Shown: positions 1-8,134 of the stretch, in pieces
Position numbering within the stretch: position 1 is the first letter of the stretch
Layout of the letters: every line of letters begins with the position of its first letter
Assembly: GCF_014697075.1 (NCBI RefSeq)
Contig: NZ_JACJRE010000002.1
Location: 124,001-188,000, forward strand
Length of the DNA stretch: 64,000 bases
Direction of reading: 5' to 3'
Source of the DNA: Tolypothrix sp. FACHB-123
Lineage (GTDB): Bacteria; Cyanobacteriota; Cyanobacteriia; Cyanobacteriales; Nostocaceae
Position numbers and translations under genes: made by a program
Notes under the pieces: model-generated
Databases searched by the model: none
The model's input: only the letters and a program-made list of their open reading frames with translations
What the model was told of the DNA's origin: nothing

Positions 1-401
1 CGGTACTAGTGTGAAGTAGCACAAATTAAGCAGTTATCCTTATAACTACCTTAGACAAGGAATTTGAAGATGTTATACTGAGGCAATAAATCCTGAATTT
101 CTTAGGATCATTAATCAAAAAATGTAATCTATAATGCCATATTACAAAATATGAACAAACCAACTATACCCCCGTAAAGACAGTATTTTTTAATAAAAAT
201 AAGCACCTAAATTTTCAAAATGTTTGTAGTGAACTATGTGTTAACTTTTTTAGGTAACAAACAGAATTTATGACAGTTAGAAAAGTGGTTAAGATTCTGT
301 ATTAATTCAGGGAATGTAGCGAAAAACTAGTTAAAATAGTAGCAACACTCTCTTCAAGAGAGTAAAACATAAAGTGATTTGGTGAATTTCAATTTTTTTG
401 T
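1..401. other. AT-rich intergenic region
   Basis: No open frame with a credible start or family match is visible. The stretch is AT-rich and holds the upstream region of the small gene that starts at 402. A short inverted pair (ACTCTCTTCAAGAGAGT, about 347-363) lies about 40 bases before that start and could be a leader hairpin. Nothing else is recognisable. Confidence 0.5.
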
Positions 402-587
402 ATGAATTCAAATAGCCAGTCTGCCAATACCGATACATATTCCCATAGGTTGGCAGACATTGTGGGAACTGCGATCGCTCTTTTAACTTTGACAGTACCA
501 GTTTTTGTCATTGCCCACTATTCTTCCACAAATTTACCCTATAATCAGCCCTCTCTGACTTATAGCTTGCCGCGAATGGACGATTAA
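402..587 (+). CDS. small single-span membrane protein, unknown function
   Basis: A 61-residue protein begins at ATG 402. A polar N-terminus of about 20 residues is followed by one hydrophobic segment (about residues 20-40, [20 protein letters not shown]) and a short polar tail. The layout resembles small membrane proteins that recur in heterocyst-forming cyanobacteria, but I cannot name the family. The Shine-Dalgarno signal is weak. A strong intrinsic terminator lies about 240 bases downstream and may end its transcript. It stands alone, with ppa the next gene on the same strand. It is considered real because of the clear membrane segment and the isolated, terminated unit. Confidence 0.55.
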   Translation: MNSNSQSANTDTYSHRLADIVGTAIALLTLTVPVFVIAHYSSTNLPYNQPSLTYSLPRMDD

Positions 588-1038
588 ACAATATCAACAA
601 AAAAATATTCACTAAACAAGCATTGCAGAGTCATGAATACTTAAACATCAGCACGTACTCAGCACCACAGAGAATGAAATCAACCCTCTTTTGATGGTGT
701 TAAGCATAACTCGGATGCTTTTTAAGATTGTGGCTAGCTATCCAGCTAACACTGATGAAACTCCAGATTGTCAAAAATCTAAAAATCCCATTAATAACAG
801 CTAATTGGGACAAATAAACCAGAAAAGCGGCGATGATTTAGCGATCGCCGCTTTTTTGTCACTGGTCATTGGTTAAGAATTCTAAATGATCAACACTCAA
901 CTATGGACTATTGACTGTTGACTGTTGAGCGCCAATCGAAAGAAATCTTTAAGATATGTCCATCTTGGCCATAAAATTCTACACGGGGAGCCTAACTAAT
1001 TGCACCCAAAATCTATCTGTTATGAGAGGAGCCTTTTT
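588..1038. other. intergenic region before ppa
   Basis: It holds the terminator at 823-857 and a short STRR patch (TTGACTG-type heptamers, about 905-928). Otherwise no gene or recognised RNA is seen. The ppa promoter must lie in its last 100-150 bases, but I cannot point to it. Confidence 0.5.
823..857 (+). terminator. strong intrinsic terminator
   Basis: A 12-bp stem (AAAAGCGGCGAT at 823-834 with ATCGCCGCTTTT at 844-855) encloses a 9-base loop and runs into six T residues (852-857). Because the arms begin with A and end with T it could work in both directions, but the T run is best for the plus strand. It would end the transcript of the small gene at 402 before ppa. Confidence 0.8.
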
Positions 1039-1551
1039 GTGGACTTATCGCTGATACCACCCCAACCAAAACCTGGTCTAATCAATGTTCTCATTGAAAT
1101 TCCCGGTGGGAGCAAAAATAAATACGAATACGATAAAGATCTTCAGGCTTTTGCCCTAGACCGAGTCCTGTATTCTTCGGTACAATATCCTTATGACTAT
1201 GGCTTTGTACCCAATACTTTAGCTGATGACGGCGATCCTCTAGACGGTATGGTCATTATCGATGAACCAACCTTTCCTGGCTGTATAATTGCTGCACGAC
1301 CAATTGGTTTGTTGGAAATGATTGATGGCGGCGATCGCGATGAAAAAATCCTTTGCGTTCCTGACAAAGACCCACGCTACGCTCAAATAAAATCATTAAA
1401 AGACTTACCATCACACCGTTTGGATGAAATTGCTGAATTTTTCCGCACTTATAAAAATCTGGAAAAGAAGGTAACTGAAATTCTCGGTTGGCAAGATGTT
1501 GAGCAAGTAACAGCATTAGTAGAAAAGTCAATCAAAGCGGCTCAAGGCTAA
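1039..1551 (+). CDS. ppa: inorganic pyrophosphatase
   Basis: A family I soluble inorganic pyrophosphatase, which hydrolyses PPi to two phosphates in the cytoplasm and so pulls biosynthetic reactions forward. The family signature DGDPLDG is intact and is followed by the typical GGDRDEK metal and phosphate binding stretch. I choose the GTG at 1039 (170 residues, [13 protein letters not shown]). It has a purine-rich ribosome site (GAGAGGA at 1023-1029) at good distance, and the homologous cyanobacterial proteins begin at this point. A TTG at 1000 would add 13 residues without family support. The gene is monocistronic as far as can be seen. Confidence 0.96.
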   Translation: MDLSLIPPQPKPGLINVLIEIPGGSKNKYEYDKDLQAFALDRVLYSSVQYPYDYGFVPNTLADDGDPLDGMVIIDEPTFPGCIIAARPIGLLEMIDGGDRDEKILCVPDKDPRYAQIKSLKDLPSHRLDEIAEFFRTYKNLEKKVTEILGWQDVEQVTALVEKSIKAAQG

Positions 1552-1928
1552 TCGGTTAAAGTAATGGGTAATATTTCAGTTGTCAGTAATTCAGAAATTA
1601 ACTTTTGCATTGTTGACGATTGATTCATTACCCATTGCTAATTTGGTATAACGAGTAATCCTGAATAGCTTAGACATCAACCAGCTAAAAGTTATTCATT
1701 ATCATCGATAAAAGACAAGCAGACGCAGAGAACAAACCAATGAATAACTAATCACCAATGACCAATGACCAAGCGCAAATTCTGAGCGGATGAAACCTCC
1801 AATCAGAACTTAGTTAAGAATGACCAATGACTAATGACTCTTTAGCGTCAGTAAATTCAAGCAGTCACTAATAAAAACAACTTTTGCTATTTGCAGAACG
1901 CAAAAATTGCTACATAAACCCAAATCAA
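1552..1928. other. STRR-rich intergenic region
   Basis: It contains several patches of heptameric repeats (ACCAATGACCAATGACCAA near 1754-1772 and ATGACCAATGACTAATGACT near 1819-1838). No gene is seen. Patches of this type are typical of Nostocales intergenic DNA. Confidence 0.6.
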
Positions 1929-2351
1929 ATGCAGCGAACTCTCCTTTCGGCAAAAATTCATAACTGTACCCTGACAGGGGCAAATGTTAACTATGTGGGA
2001 AGTATTAGTATAGATAACATTCTCTTGCAAAAATCAGGTATATTACCCTATGAACAGGTACAGGTAGTTAATAAGGCTAATGGCGAGCGTTTTATCACTT
2101 ATGCCATACCTGCTCCTGCTGAATCAGGTGTCATTGAGCTAAATGGGGCTGCCGCACGTCTAGGCATAATAGGCGATCGCCTGATTATAATGGCCTACGG
2201 GCAGTTTACTCCGGAAGAGTTACAAAATTACTCGCCTACGGTTGTCATTGTAGACGAAAAAAACCAATTGGTGGAAGTACGGCACTACGATGACCTGCTC
2301 ATTCAGAAGGCAGAATTAACAAGGCAAATGGCAGAAGGAACTCACGTTTAA
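1929..2351 (+). CDS. panD: aspartate 1-decarboxylase proenzyme
   Basis: PanD converts L-aspartate to beta-alanine for pantothenate and coenzyme A synthesis. The protein is made as an inactive proenzyme that cleaves itself between Gly24 and Ser25, turning the serine into a pyruvoyl cofactor. With the start at ATG 1929 (140 residues, [11 protein letters not shown]) the Gly24-Ser25 pair falls exactly at the usual position, which decides the start against an upstream TTG at 1884. The length is normal for the family. The stop codon lies inside a perfect palindrome (CACGTTTAAACGTG, 2343-2356) that may form a 3-prime hairpin. Confidence 0.95.
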   Translation: MQRTLLSAKIHNCTLTGANVNYVGSISIDNILLQKSGILPYEQVQVVNKANGERFITYAIPAPAESGVIELNGAAARLGIIGDRLIIMAYGQFTPEELQNYSPTVVIVDEKNQLVEVRHYDDLLIQKAELTRQMAEGTHV

Positions 2352-2513
2352 ACGTGGGACTTAGACTATTGTAGAAGCTTTGTATCTCGCTCTGGGCATT
2401 GCGATACAATTGTTTTTTTAAACTGTTGTTCTCAATCCAGAACTAAAGTAGTAATTAATACATAAGACTTTCTGCCCTCTGCCTTTCTTTGTAAGGTCTA
2501 AAATGCGAGGAAA

Positions 2514-3410
2514 ATGTCAAATTTTGAACTGTCAGGTTCCCAAAGCTACTTAGCTGAGAAGGAAACTACCCCCCTCAGTAATCCAGCCACAGAATTTTCA
2601 GTGCAATTCTGGGGTGTAAGAGGTTTGATTGCTACTCCAGGAAGTAACACCAATCGCTACGGTGGAAATACTGCTTGTGTAGAAATGCGCGTAGCCGGAA
2701 AAGAATTGATTTTTGATGGGGGTACTGGTTTAAGATTACTGGGTAAAACTTGGCAGCAATTGCAACAGCCAATCGCAGCGCATTTATTTTTTACTAACTC
2801 CCAATTAAATCGCATTCAAGGCTTTCCTTTTTTTGCTCCCGCATTTATCGCCAAAAATAGCTTCCACATCTACGGTACAGCAGCCTCAAACAGTGCCTCG
2901 ATTAAGCAATGTCTGTATGACCAAATGCTTCAGCCGCACTTTCCCTATCCTTTACAGGTGATGCAATCACAATTGCATTTCCACAATCTCACTTCAGGTA
3001 GTAAATTCACCATAGAGGATGTGACAATTCATACAGAATTGATCAATCAACATCAGCGATCGCTTGGCTATCGCATCACCTGGCAGAATTTAAGCGTTGC
3101 TTACATTACAGATTTACCAAAGAATCCTGATGAGGTAGAGCAAGAACGGATTTTAGAGTTAATTACAGGGGTAGATTTATTAATTGCTAACGGTACTTAC
3201 AATCCGCCAACAGCTCACAACCACGATCTAGCAGATTTGCAATGGCAAACTGCTGTTGATTTAGCTCATCATGCAGCAGTAAAAAGCTTAGTCATCTCTC
3301 ATTATCATCCAGATGATGACGATGATTTCCTCGATGGTGTCCAATCTGAGGTTAAGTCTGTATTTTCCAAAGCATTATTAGCCCGTGAAGGTATGGTTTT
3401 ATCTGTTTAG
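2514..3410 (+). CDS. metallo-beta-lactamase-fold protein lacking the metal motif
   Basis: A 298-residue protein of the metallo-beta-lactamase fold (FWGVRG near residue 32, RYGGNT near 48, FDGGTG near 68). In active relatives the next block reads THSHWDH; here residues 94-100 read TNSQLNR, so every ligand of the HxHxDH motif is replaced (Asn95, Gln97, Asn99, Arg100). The flanks (HLFF before, IQGFPFF after) and the late blocks YITD and SHYHPDDDDD are preserved. The frame is intact and about the usual length, so this is more likely a retained pseudoenzyme with a binding or regulatory role than a decaying gene. The substrate of even the active relatives is not known to me. Confidence 0.88.
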   Translation: MSNFELSGSQSYLAEKETTPLSNPATEFSVQFWGVRGLIATPGSNTNRYGGNTACVEMRVAGKELIFDGGTGLRLLGKTWQQLQQPIAAHLFFTNSQLNRIQGFPFFAPAFIAKNSFHIYGTAASNSASIKQCLYDQMLQPHFPYPLQVMQSQLHFHNLTSGSKFTIEDVTIHTELINQHQRSLGYRITWQNLSVAYITDLPKNPDEVEQERILELITGVDLLIANGTYNPPTAHNHDLADLQWQTAVDLAHHAAVKSLVISHYHPDDDDDFLDGVQSEVKSVFSKALLAREGMVLSV

Positions 3411-3411
3411 G

Positions 3412-3560
3412 GCATTATTGGGCATTGGGCATTGGGCATTGGGCATTGGGCATGGGAATATGAGGCAATCAGAAAAACAACTGACAACTGACTATTGACT
3501 ATTGACTATTGACTATTGCCCATTGATAACTGACAACTGACAACTGACACTGGACAATTG
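3412..3560. repeat. STRR heptamer clusters, overlapping the cnaT 3-prime end
   Basis: Two families of heptamers sit side by side: GGGCATT repeated about five times (3412-3453), then TTGACTA and CAACTGA types (3478-3550). The second block continues into the last codons of the minus-strand cnaT gene, so the cnaT stop codon lies within repeat DNA. Confidence 0.85.
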
Positions 3561-4586
3561 ACTGAGTTGTTTGAGTTTATCTGCTACCGCACCAGTGATG
3601 AATAATTCTCTAGCTGTGGCTATACCCGATCGCATATCTGGACAAATACCACTTTGCCATAAATAAAATCCACCATTCCACAAGGCTGTTTCCATTAATT
3701 CTGTGGCTGTACCAGCTAAAACTGCTTGCATTTGAGTAAGCAGTTCTTCTGTATTAGCCAGTGGGACGTTCTTCGCTGTTACATCGTAATCGCGGGGTGC
3801 AAGATGTAATCTTTCTATTTCTCCTGATGGGGATGATAATCCAATAATCGCTGTGCGATCGCGTGGTAAGTCGCAGCTACCTTCCAATCCCTTGACTAAT
3901 GTATATTTTTTGATATTATGCAACCTCAAAGTTAACTGAAATAGGGTTTCTGTAGGTGGATGGACAAATCCGGGAATCATATGCACATCCCCAGCGTAAG
4001 GACACCATATTAGCTCCATTGTGGCGAAGGGTGGACGTTTCCCTAGTTGGTCGCGGTATTCCCAAAGACTGTTAATTAAGAGAAAATGCTGAGGCGTATA
4101 AACAAAGCCAATTCCTGTTTGCGCGAATACCTGCTGGGTTTTTTCTAGTGACAAGCTTGTCCAATTGACTCCTAAAGCTTGCCAAATTTCTGCTAAGGGT
4201 AGACCGTATTTTGTCGGTAAGCGATCGCCTCCATGCATAACCACTGGTTGACCTACAGCAGCTAATAATAAAGCTGTAATTGGGCTAATTGGCGCGGTGC
4301 GGGTTCTGCCATCATAAGGGATACCAAAAACGATGACTGGTTTCTTAGTGGCGATGGGTTGAAGTTTTGGCCCTAGTTCATTGTAAGCATCTAGCATTCC
4401 CGCTAACTCTTCTGGTGTGGGACGTTTGATGCGGTGAGCAATGAGAAACGCCCCAATTTGGGCTGGGGTCGCTTCACCTAGCAATATCATCTTAGTAGCT
4501 GTTGCAGCTTCAGTCCGAGTTAAATTCTCTCCTGTATGATTTCCGCTACCAACCTTCTGTAGAAATTGCCTAAATAGATTGCTCAT
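3513..4586 (-). CDS. cnaT: anthranilate phosphoribosyltransferase-like regulator CnaT
   Basis: The protein has the fold and blocks of the glycosyltransferase family 3 / TrpD2 group (N-terminal helical domain, then GIPYDGRTRTAPISP and VMHGGDR). In Anabaena a gene of this kind, cnaT, lies next to ntcB and is required for expression of the nitrate-assimilation operon; its biochemical activity is not established. The same order here (ntcB then cnaT, same strand, about 110 bases apart) supports the name. I start at ATG 4586 (357 residues) rather than TTG 4595. STRR heptamers run to five bases from this ATG. The last 14 or so residues are encoded by STRR DNA and look like a lineage-specific extension. 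Confidence 0.9.
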   Translation of the reverse strand: MSNLFRQFLQKVGSGNHTGENLTRTEAATATKMILLGEATPAQIGAFLIAHRIKRPTPEELAGMLDAYNELGPKLQPIATKKPVIVFGIPYDGRTRTAPISPITALLLAAVGQPVVMHGGDRLPTKYGLPLAEIWQALGVNWTSLSLEKTQQVFAQTGIGFVYTPQHFLLINSLWEYRDQLGKRPPFATMELIWCPYAGDVHMIPGFVHPPTETLFQLTLRLHNIKKYTLVKGLEGSCDLPRDRTAIIGLSSPSGEIERLHLAPRDYDVTAKNVPLANTEELLTQMQAVLAGTATELMETALWNGGFYLWQSGICPDMRSGIATARELFITGAVADKLKQLSQLSSVSCQLSVINGQ

Positions 4587-4587
4587 A

Positions 4588-4650
4588 GGAGTCAACAGTC
4601 AATGGTCAATAGTCAATGGTCAATGGTCAACGGTCATTAGTCAATAGTAC
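4588..4650. repeat. STRR cluster directly upstream of cnaT
   Basis: Read on the minus strand, a run of TTGACCA, TTGACTA and TTGACTG heptamers ends in TTGACTCCT immediately before the cnaT ATG. There is no ordinary Shine-Dalgarno sequence other than this junction. Confidence 0.8.
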
Positions 4651-4695
4651 TGAGACTTCGGACTCTTGATTTGGGACTTTTGACTTATCTTTGCT

Positions 4696-5643
4696 TTAAG
4701 AAGCCGAGCGCTGTTGATTAATTTGTGGTGGGATATTTTCCCGTACTAGTTGCCAAAAGTGTTTGATTGGGGGAATTTGCAAGCGATCGCCAGTTGTCAC
4801 CATAACTACCCGACGAGTCAAGCTAGAAGTGTCGGGCACAGTACCATTATTATTACTAGCTAACGGGCGGACTGCTAACGTCGGGTCAAGTTGGGCTTCC
4901 ATTAATGCGGAATGGGGTAGCAAAGCTATGAGTTCGCCTTGACGCACTACTCCCCGGAAAGCATCTAGGGTATTGACCTCTAAAGCCGCTTGCAGTGTAG
5001 CTTCTAGTCGCTCAAACCGATCTTGGATTAAGCGTTGCATTCCATAACCATCTTTAAAGACTACTTGGGGATAACGAATTAATTCCGACCAAGGAATACA
5101 TTCATATTGGGCTAATGGATGTTTCGCTGAGGTCAGAACTTCTATCGGTTCTTCATAGAGTACTTCTACTACCATTTCCCGGCCTGTAGTTAAAAAGCGA
5201 TTGTTCATCACAATTGCTAAATCTACCAAGCCGTCTTTGAGGACTTTTAAAGCGCGATCGCTACCTAAGGAGGTGACGCGCAATTGCACATCTGGATAAT
5301 CGCGGCAAAATTGCTGCAACACTGGTGGTAAATAGGAGGCGCACAAAGAGTGAATCGCTGCAATGCACAATTCTGGCTGCTTCCCAGCAATTAAATCTGT
5401 TAATTCCTCGGTAGCAACTTGCCATTCTTGACAAATTTTGCGCACGCGAGGCAGTAATCGTTCACCTCCCAGCGTTAACTTGGCGTGAGTAGTGCGATGA
5501 AACAGTTCTATGCCCAAATCTGCTTCTAAAGCCTGGATTTGGCGGCTGATGGTCGATTGGGTTACCCCACATTTGCGTGCTGCTTGTTGAAAGCTGCCGG
5601 TGTCCGCGATCGCTAAAAAAGCTTGCAACTGCTCTAGTCGCAT
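4696..5643 (-). CDS. ntcB: LysR-type nitrate-assimilation activator NtcB
   Basis: A 315-residue LysR-type transcription factor: an N-terminal winged helix-turn-helix (about residues 1-60, with FQQAARKCGVTQSTISRQI as the DNA-reading helices) and a C-terminal substrate-binding effector domain (about 90-300). In cyanobacteria NtcB activates the nir operon in response to nitrite or nitrate together with NtcA. The identification rests on family plus position between cnaT and nirB and facing the nirA operon. A canonical NtcA promoter lies just upstream, giving a leader of roughly 30 bases, so ntcB and probably cnaT should be induced on nitrogen limitation. The length is normal. Confidence 0.93.
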   Translation of the reverse strand: MRLEQLQAFLAIADTGSFQQAARKCGVTQSTISRQIQALEADLGIELFHRTTHAKLTLGGERLLPRVRKICQEWQVATEELTDLIAGKQPELCIAAIHSLCASYLPPVLQQFCRDYPDVQLRVTSLGSDRALKVLKDGLVDLAIVMNNRFLTTGREMVVEVLYEEPIEVLTSAKHPLAQYECIPWSELIRYPQVVFKDGYGMQRLIQDRFERLEATLQAALEVNTLDAFRGVVRQGELIALLPHSALMEAQLDPTLAVRPLASNNNGTVPDTSSLTRRVVMVTTGDRLQIPPIKHFWQLVRENIPPQINQQRSAS

Positions 5644-5679
5644 TTTTTTGTAGCCTGAATTACATTTATGGCTTCCATT

Positions 5680-5721
5680 AACTTAACGGTTTTTCTACCT
5701 CAATTTGGTACAGTTTGTTAC
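5680..5721 (-). promoter_or_regulatory. NtcA-activated promoter of ntcB
   Basis: On the minus strand the NtcA box GTAACAAACTGTAC (5721 down to 5708) matches GTA-N8-TAC exactly. It is followed after 22 bases by TAAGTT (5685-5680), which fits the TAN3T minus-10 box. This is the standard geometry of NtcA class II promoters. Transcription would start near 5673, about 30 bases before ntcB. Confidence 0.85.
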
Positions 5722-5780
5722 AAGTGGTTAGCTTTGCAATATTTTAATTTAAATTTTTTTCAACTCATACCAGGACTGAC

Positions 5781-7079
5781 TTACCATTCAGCTAAGGCGA
5801 TCGCTACTCCTGTTTGTAAATCGGGTTTGATAGCAGTATCATTTGCCAACTGCTGTAATTGTTGATGGGCGCTTTCTGGTGCAAGATTTTTCAAAGCCGC
5901 GATCGCATGAAGTCTCACTGATGGTTCAGGATCGGCTAAAAGTAAAATTAAGGGTTCAATTGCCTGAATATTACCTAACTGTCCTAAAGCTAGAGCGCTC
6001 GCACTTTTAATATTGGCAAGTTCTGTGGCTGGATGCTGGGATTGCAGGATTTCTAGCAAAATTTCTGTGGCTATTGGTGTTAAATCTGGTTTTTGGACTC
6101 TACCCAAAACTGTGACAATTTCTTGCCATAATCTTTCTAATTTCAATTGTGCAAATGCTTGTTGCAGATACTTTAACCCTGTAGCAGTTTCTAACCAACT
6201 TAAGGCGCGAATAATTTCTAATTGCAGCTTCAGCGATGAGTAGGGTGATAGCAGCACTGAAAATAAGCAATCAGCAGCTTTTTCACTACCCATCCGTGAT
6301 AAGGCTATAGCTGCTGCACAAGCAACTTCTTCGTTTAGATCGAAAAGTTTCCCTTGCAGTTGCGTCACCAAATCTAATGTTTGACATAAGTCAGCACGAG
6401 AAGCTAAAGCTTGCACGGCGGCGAGTCTCACGGGAGTAGCGAAATCATCTAAAGCTTTTAATAGTATTGGTGGGATGCGTTCATCGTGAAAGCTGCTGAG
6501 AGCTTCAATAGCTGCTAACCTGACTGTAGGTTGGGGATCTTCCACCACAGTTAACAGAGGTGCAATGGTTTCTTGACGACGGATGTAAGCAAGCGATCGC
6601 ACTGCTAACAGTCTGGTATTTTCCTCTGCCAATAATTCAGTAAGTTCCGCAATTGCTAAAGTATCCATTTGTCCTAAAGCAGTGGCGGCCATTAACTTGA
6701 GTTCTTGATTATCGCTGGTTTTCAGCAATTGCACCAAAGAAGCAATGGTATCCGGTTGCTGAAACTCGCCTAAAATTCGTGCTGCATACCAGCGTACTTC
6801 TTCTTCTGCATCTTCATCTTCTAAGATGGCAATTAATGGTGCGATCGCAATATTTCCCAACTTGGTAAAAACTTTGGTAATTTCCCAGCGTTGCTGAAAA
6901 TCTCCGTTTTCTAAAACTTCTATGGCTAGTTCCAGCATATGCTCTCGTTTTTGCCATATTTCTGGATTTTTCGAGTCAGCATTTTGAGTCAACTGTTGTA
7001 AATATTGAATCAGCGATGACCAATCAGCTGCGTCATGTGCTAACTGCGCCTGCATCAAAAGCTGGTTGATGTTATTCAC
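5781..7079 (-). CDS. nirB: HEAT-repeat nitrite reductase partner NirB
   Basis: A 432-residue protein made almost wholly of HEAT-like helical repeats from about residue 70 to the end (recurring blocks such as AIAPLIAILEDEDAEEEVRWYAA and VRLAAIEAL). Such repeats make a curved scaffold for protein-protein contact, as in phycobilin lyase CpcE relatives. In Anabaena the gene in this position, nirB, is needed for full nitrite reductase activity and its product interacts with NirA. It is not the NADH nitrite reductase of enteric bacteria. The gene lies on the strand opposite nirA, between ntcB and the Rieske gene. I found no NtcA box in front of it. The name is inferred from repeat type plus position. 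Confidence 0.85.
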   Translation of the reverse strand: MNNINQLLMQAQLAHDAADWSSLIQYLQQLTQNADSKNPEIWQKREHMLELAIEVLENGDFQQRWEITKVFTKLGNIAIAPLIAILEDEDAEEEVRWYAARILGEFQQPDTIASLVQLLKTSDNQELKLMAATALGQMDTLAIAELTELLAEENTRLLAVRSLAYIRRQETIAPLLTVVEDPQPTVRLAAIEALSSFHDERIPPILLKALDDFATPVRLAAVQALASRADLCQTLDLVTQLQGKLFDLNEEVACAAAIALSRMGSEKAADCLFSVLLSPYSSLKLQLEIIRALSWLETATGLKYLQQAFAQLKLERLWQEIVTVLGRVQKPDLTPIATEILLEILQSQHPATELANIKSASALALGQLGNIQAIEPLILLLADPEPSVRLHAIAALKNLAPESAHQQLQQLANDTAIKPDLQTGVAIALAEW

Positions 7080-7160
7080 AACTCTTCAAAACCTCTATAC
7101 GTAACATCAAATCGTCATCAAGGACTAAAGTCTTGACTACGAAATACCCTGCATATTGTT

Positions 7161-7245
7161 AATTTTTGAACGCCAGTTGCTACCCTGCGGGAACGCCTGC
7201 GGTAAACAAGTCAGGAAACCCGCCCAACGCACTGGCTCCTGTTAA
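7161..7245. repeat. dispersed palindromic repeat
   Basis: An imperfect long inverted repeat bounded by GCCAGTTGC and GCACTGGC, with internal GC-rich segments (CTGCGGGAACGCCTGCGG and AAACCCGCCC). Elements of this look recur between genes in Nostoc-type genomes. It sits between nirB and the Rieske gene and contains no reading frame of note. Confidence 0.6.
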
Positions 7246-7303
7246 CTGTTGATTGGGAAGAAAGATTTTCTGGTGCTAGTTTTTTGATTGACCACCTAAA
7301 TAT

Positions 7304-7735
7304 TTAGCTTGACTTGACGACAACTGTATCGCCCTCGATTTTAGCGGCGTAAGTTTTTAGTGGTTTATCAGCCGGGCCTTTTAGCACTTTACCATCTGTG
7401 GCAAATTCTGAGTCATGACAAGGACAGGTAAATTTTTTCCCTGCTTCATTCCATTTAACTGGACAACCTTTATGAGTGCAGTTGGGGTTAACAGCAATCA
7501 GATTGGCTGCTTGAGATTTCCCAATTACCAATACAGCGCCAACAGGAGAGTTATCGACTAGCAACTGACCGGTTTTATCTAACTCTGCTGAAGTCCCTAC
7601 TTTTTGCCAACCACCTTCCCCTGCTGATTTTGCTTCTGGTGTGGCTGTTTGCTCAGAACAGGCGGCGATTGCTACAGGTAAAGAACTCGCTAGTAAACCT
7701 AAACCTACCCAATTAATGAAATCACGACGTTTCAT
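7304..7735 (-). CDS. Rieske [2Fe-2S] lipoprotein
   Basis: A 143-residue Rieske protein starting at ATG 7735 (MKRRDF). A twin-arginine pair at residues 3-4 is followed by a hydrophobic stretch and a lipobox ending at Cys26 (AIAAC), so it is likely a Tat-exported lipoprotein. The cluster ligands are Cys86-x-His88 and Cys104-x-x-His107, with Cys91 and Cys106 placed for the usual disulfide. The second motif reads CPCHDS rather than the usual CPCHGS. It is shorter than the cytochrome b6f subunit PetC and resembles the minor PetC-type paralogs of filamentous cyanobacteria, one of which lies in the same nir region in Anabaena. The electron partner is unknown. It is divergent from nirA. Confidence 0.9.
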   Translation of the reverse strand: MKRRDFINWVGLGLLASSLPVAIAACSEQTATPEAKSAGEGGWQKVGTSAELDKTGQLLVDNSPVGAVLVIGKSQAANLIAVNPNCTHKGCPVKWNEAGKKFTCPCHDSEFATDGKVLKGPADKPLKTYAAKIEGDTVVVKSS

Positions 7736-7856
7736 GACTGATGTTACTTTTAAGAATTTTGAAGTTTGGCGGAATAGCGATCGCTTTCCATCAGCGATTA
7801 TCATATGCAGAAAATGCATCGGATGATTACATTTTTGGCAATTACTCTAAATTTTC

Positions 7857-7898
7857 GTAGCGATTTATACGATTTTAGCGAAAATCCACCCTTAACCT
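7857..7898 (+). promoter_or_regulatory. NtcA-activated promoter of the nirA operon
   Basis: GTAGCGATTTATAC (7857-7870) matches GTA-N8-TAC. After exactly 22 bases comes TAACCT (7893-7898), a TAN3T minus-10 box. Transcription should start near 7905, leaving a leader of about 230 bases before the nirA ATG. On the opposite strand no matching minus-10 box appears at the same distance, so the site serves nirA rather than the Rieske gene. Confidence 0.85.
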
Positions 7899-7906
7899 TA
7901 ATAGTA

Positions 7907-7920
7907 TGTAAATCGTTACA
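7907..7920. promoter_or_regulatory. dyad at the predicted nirA transcription start
   Basis: TGTA-AATCGT-TACA is a symmetric element just downstream of the predicted start site. It resembles an NtcA site with a 6-base instead of 8-base spacer, so it is not a canonical NtcA box. It could bind another regulator or NtcA weakly. Confidence 0.35.
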
Positions 7921-8134
7921 CTTTCAGTACCAGAACATTCCTTACACAACTACCCAATGAAGACACGGAAACGTTTTTCCTGAAGCAATCATTTCCGCAC
8001 CAAATACCTAAATATAGATTATCACTGCTTTTGCCCTAGTAGACAGAGGAATGGTCAAACTACGGGTTGATTCATGATGGGCAAAAACTCGCTTTGGTTG
8101 TCCGGGATTCAAAACTTGCAATGAGAGTCAGCTC

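Larger units (their letters stand above)
7736..8134. other. nirA upstream regulatory region
   Basis: A roughly 400-base divergent intergenic region between the Rieske gene and nirA. It contains the NtcA promoter (7857-7898), a dyad at the predicted start of transcription (7907-7920) and about 230 bases of nirA leader. I see no coding frame. Confidence 0.7.

Noticed and set aside
3412-3560. Possible CRISPR array
   Set aside because: The repeats are contiguous heptamers without spacers; this is an STRR cluster, as are the other such patches in the window.
7080-7303. NtcA site for nirB
   Set aside because: No GTA-N8-TAC in the upstream gap; only a dispersed repeat is visible.
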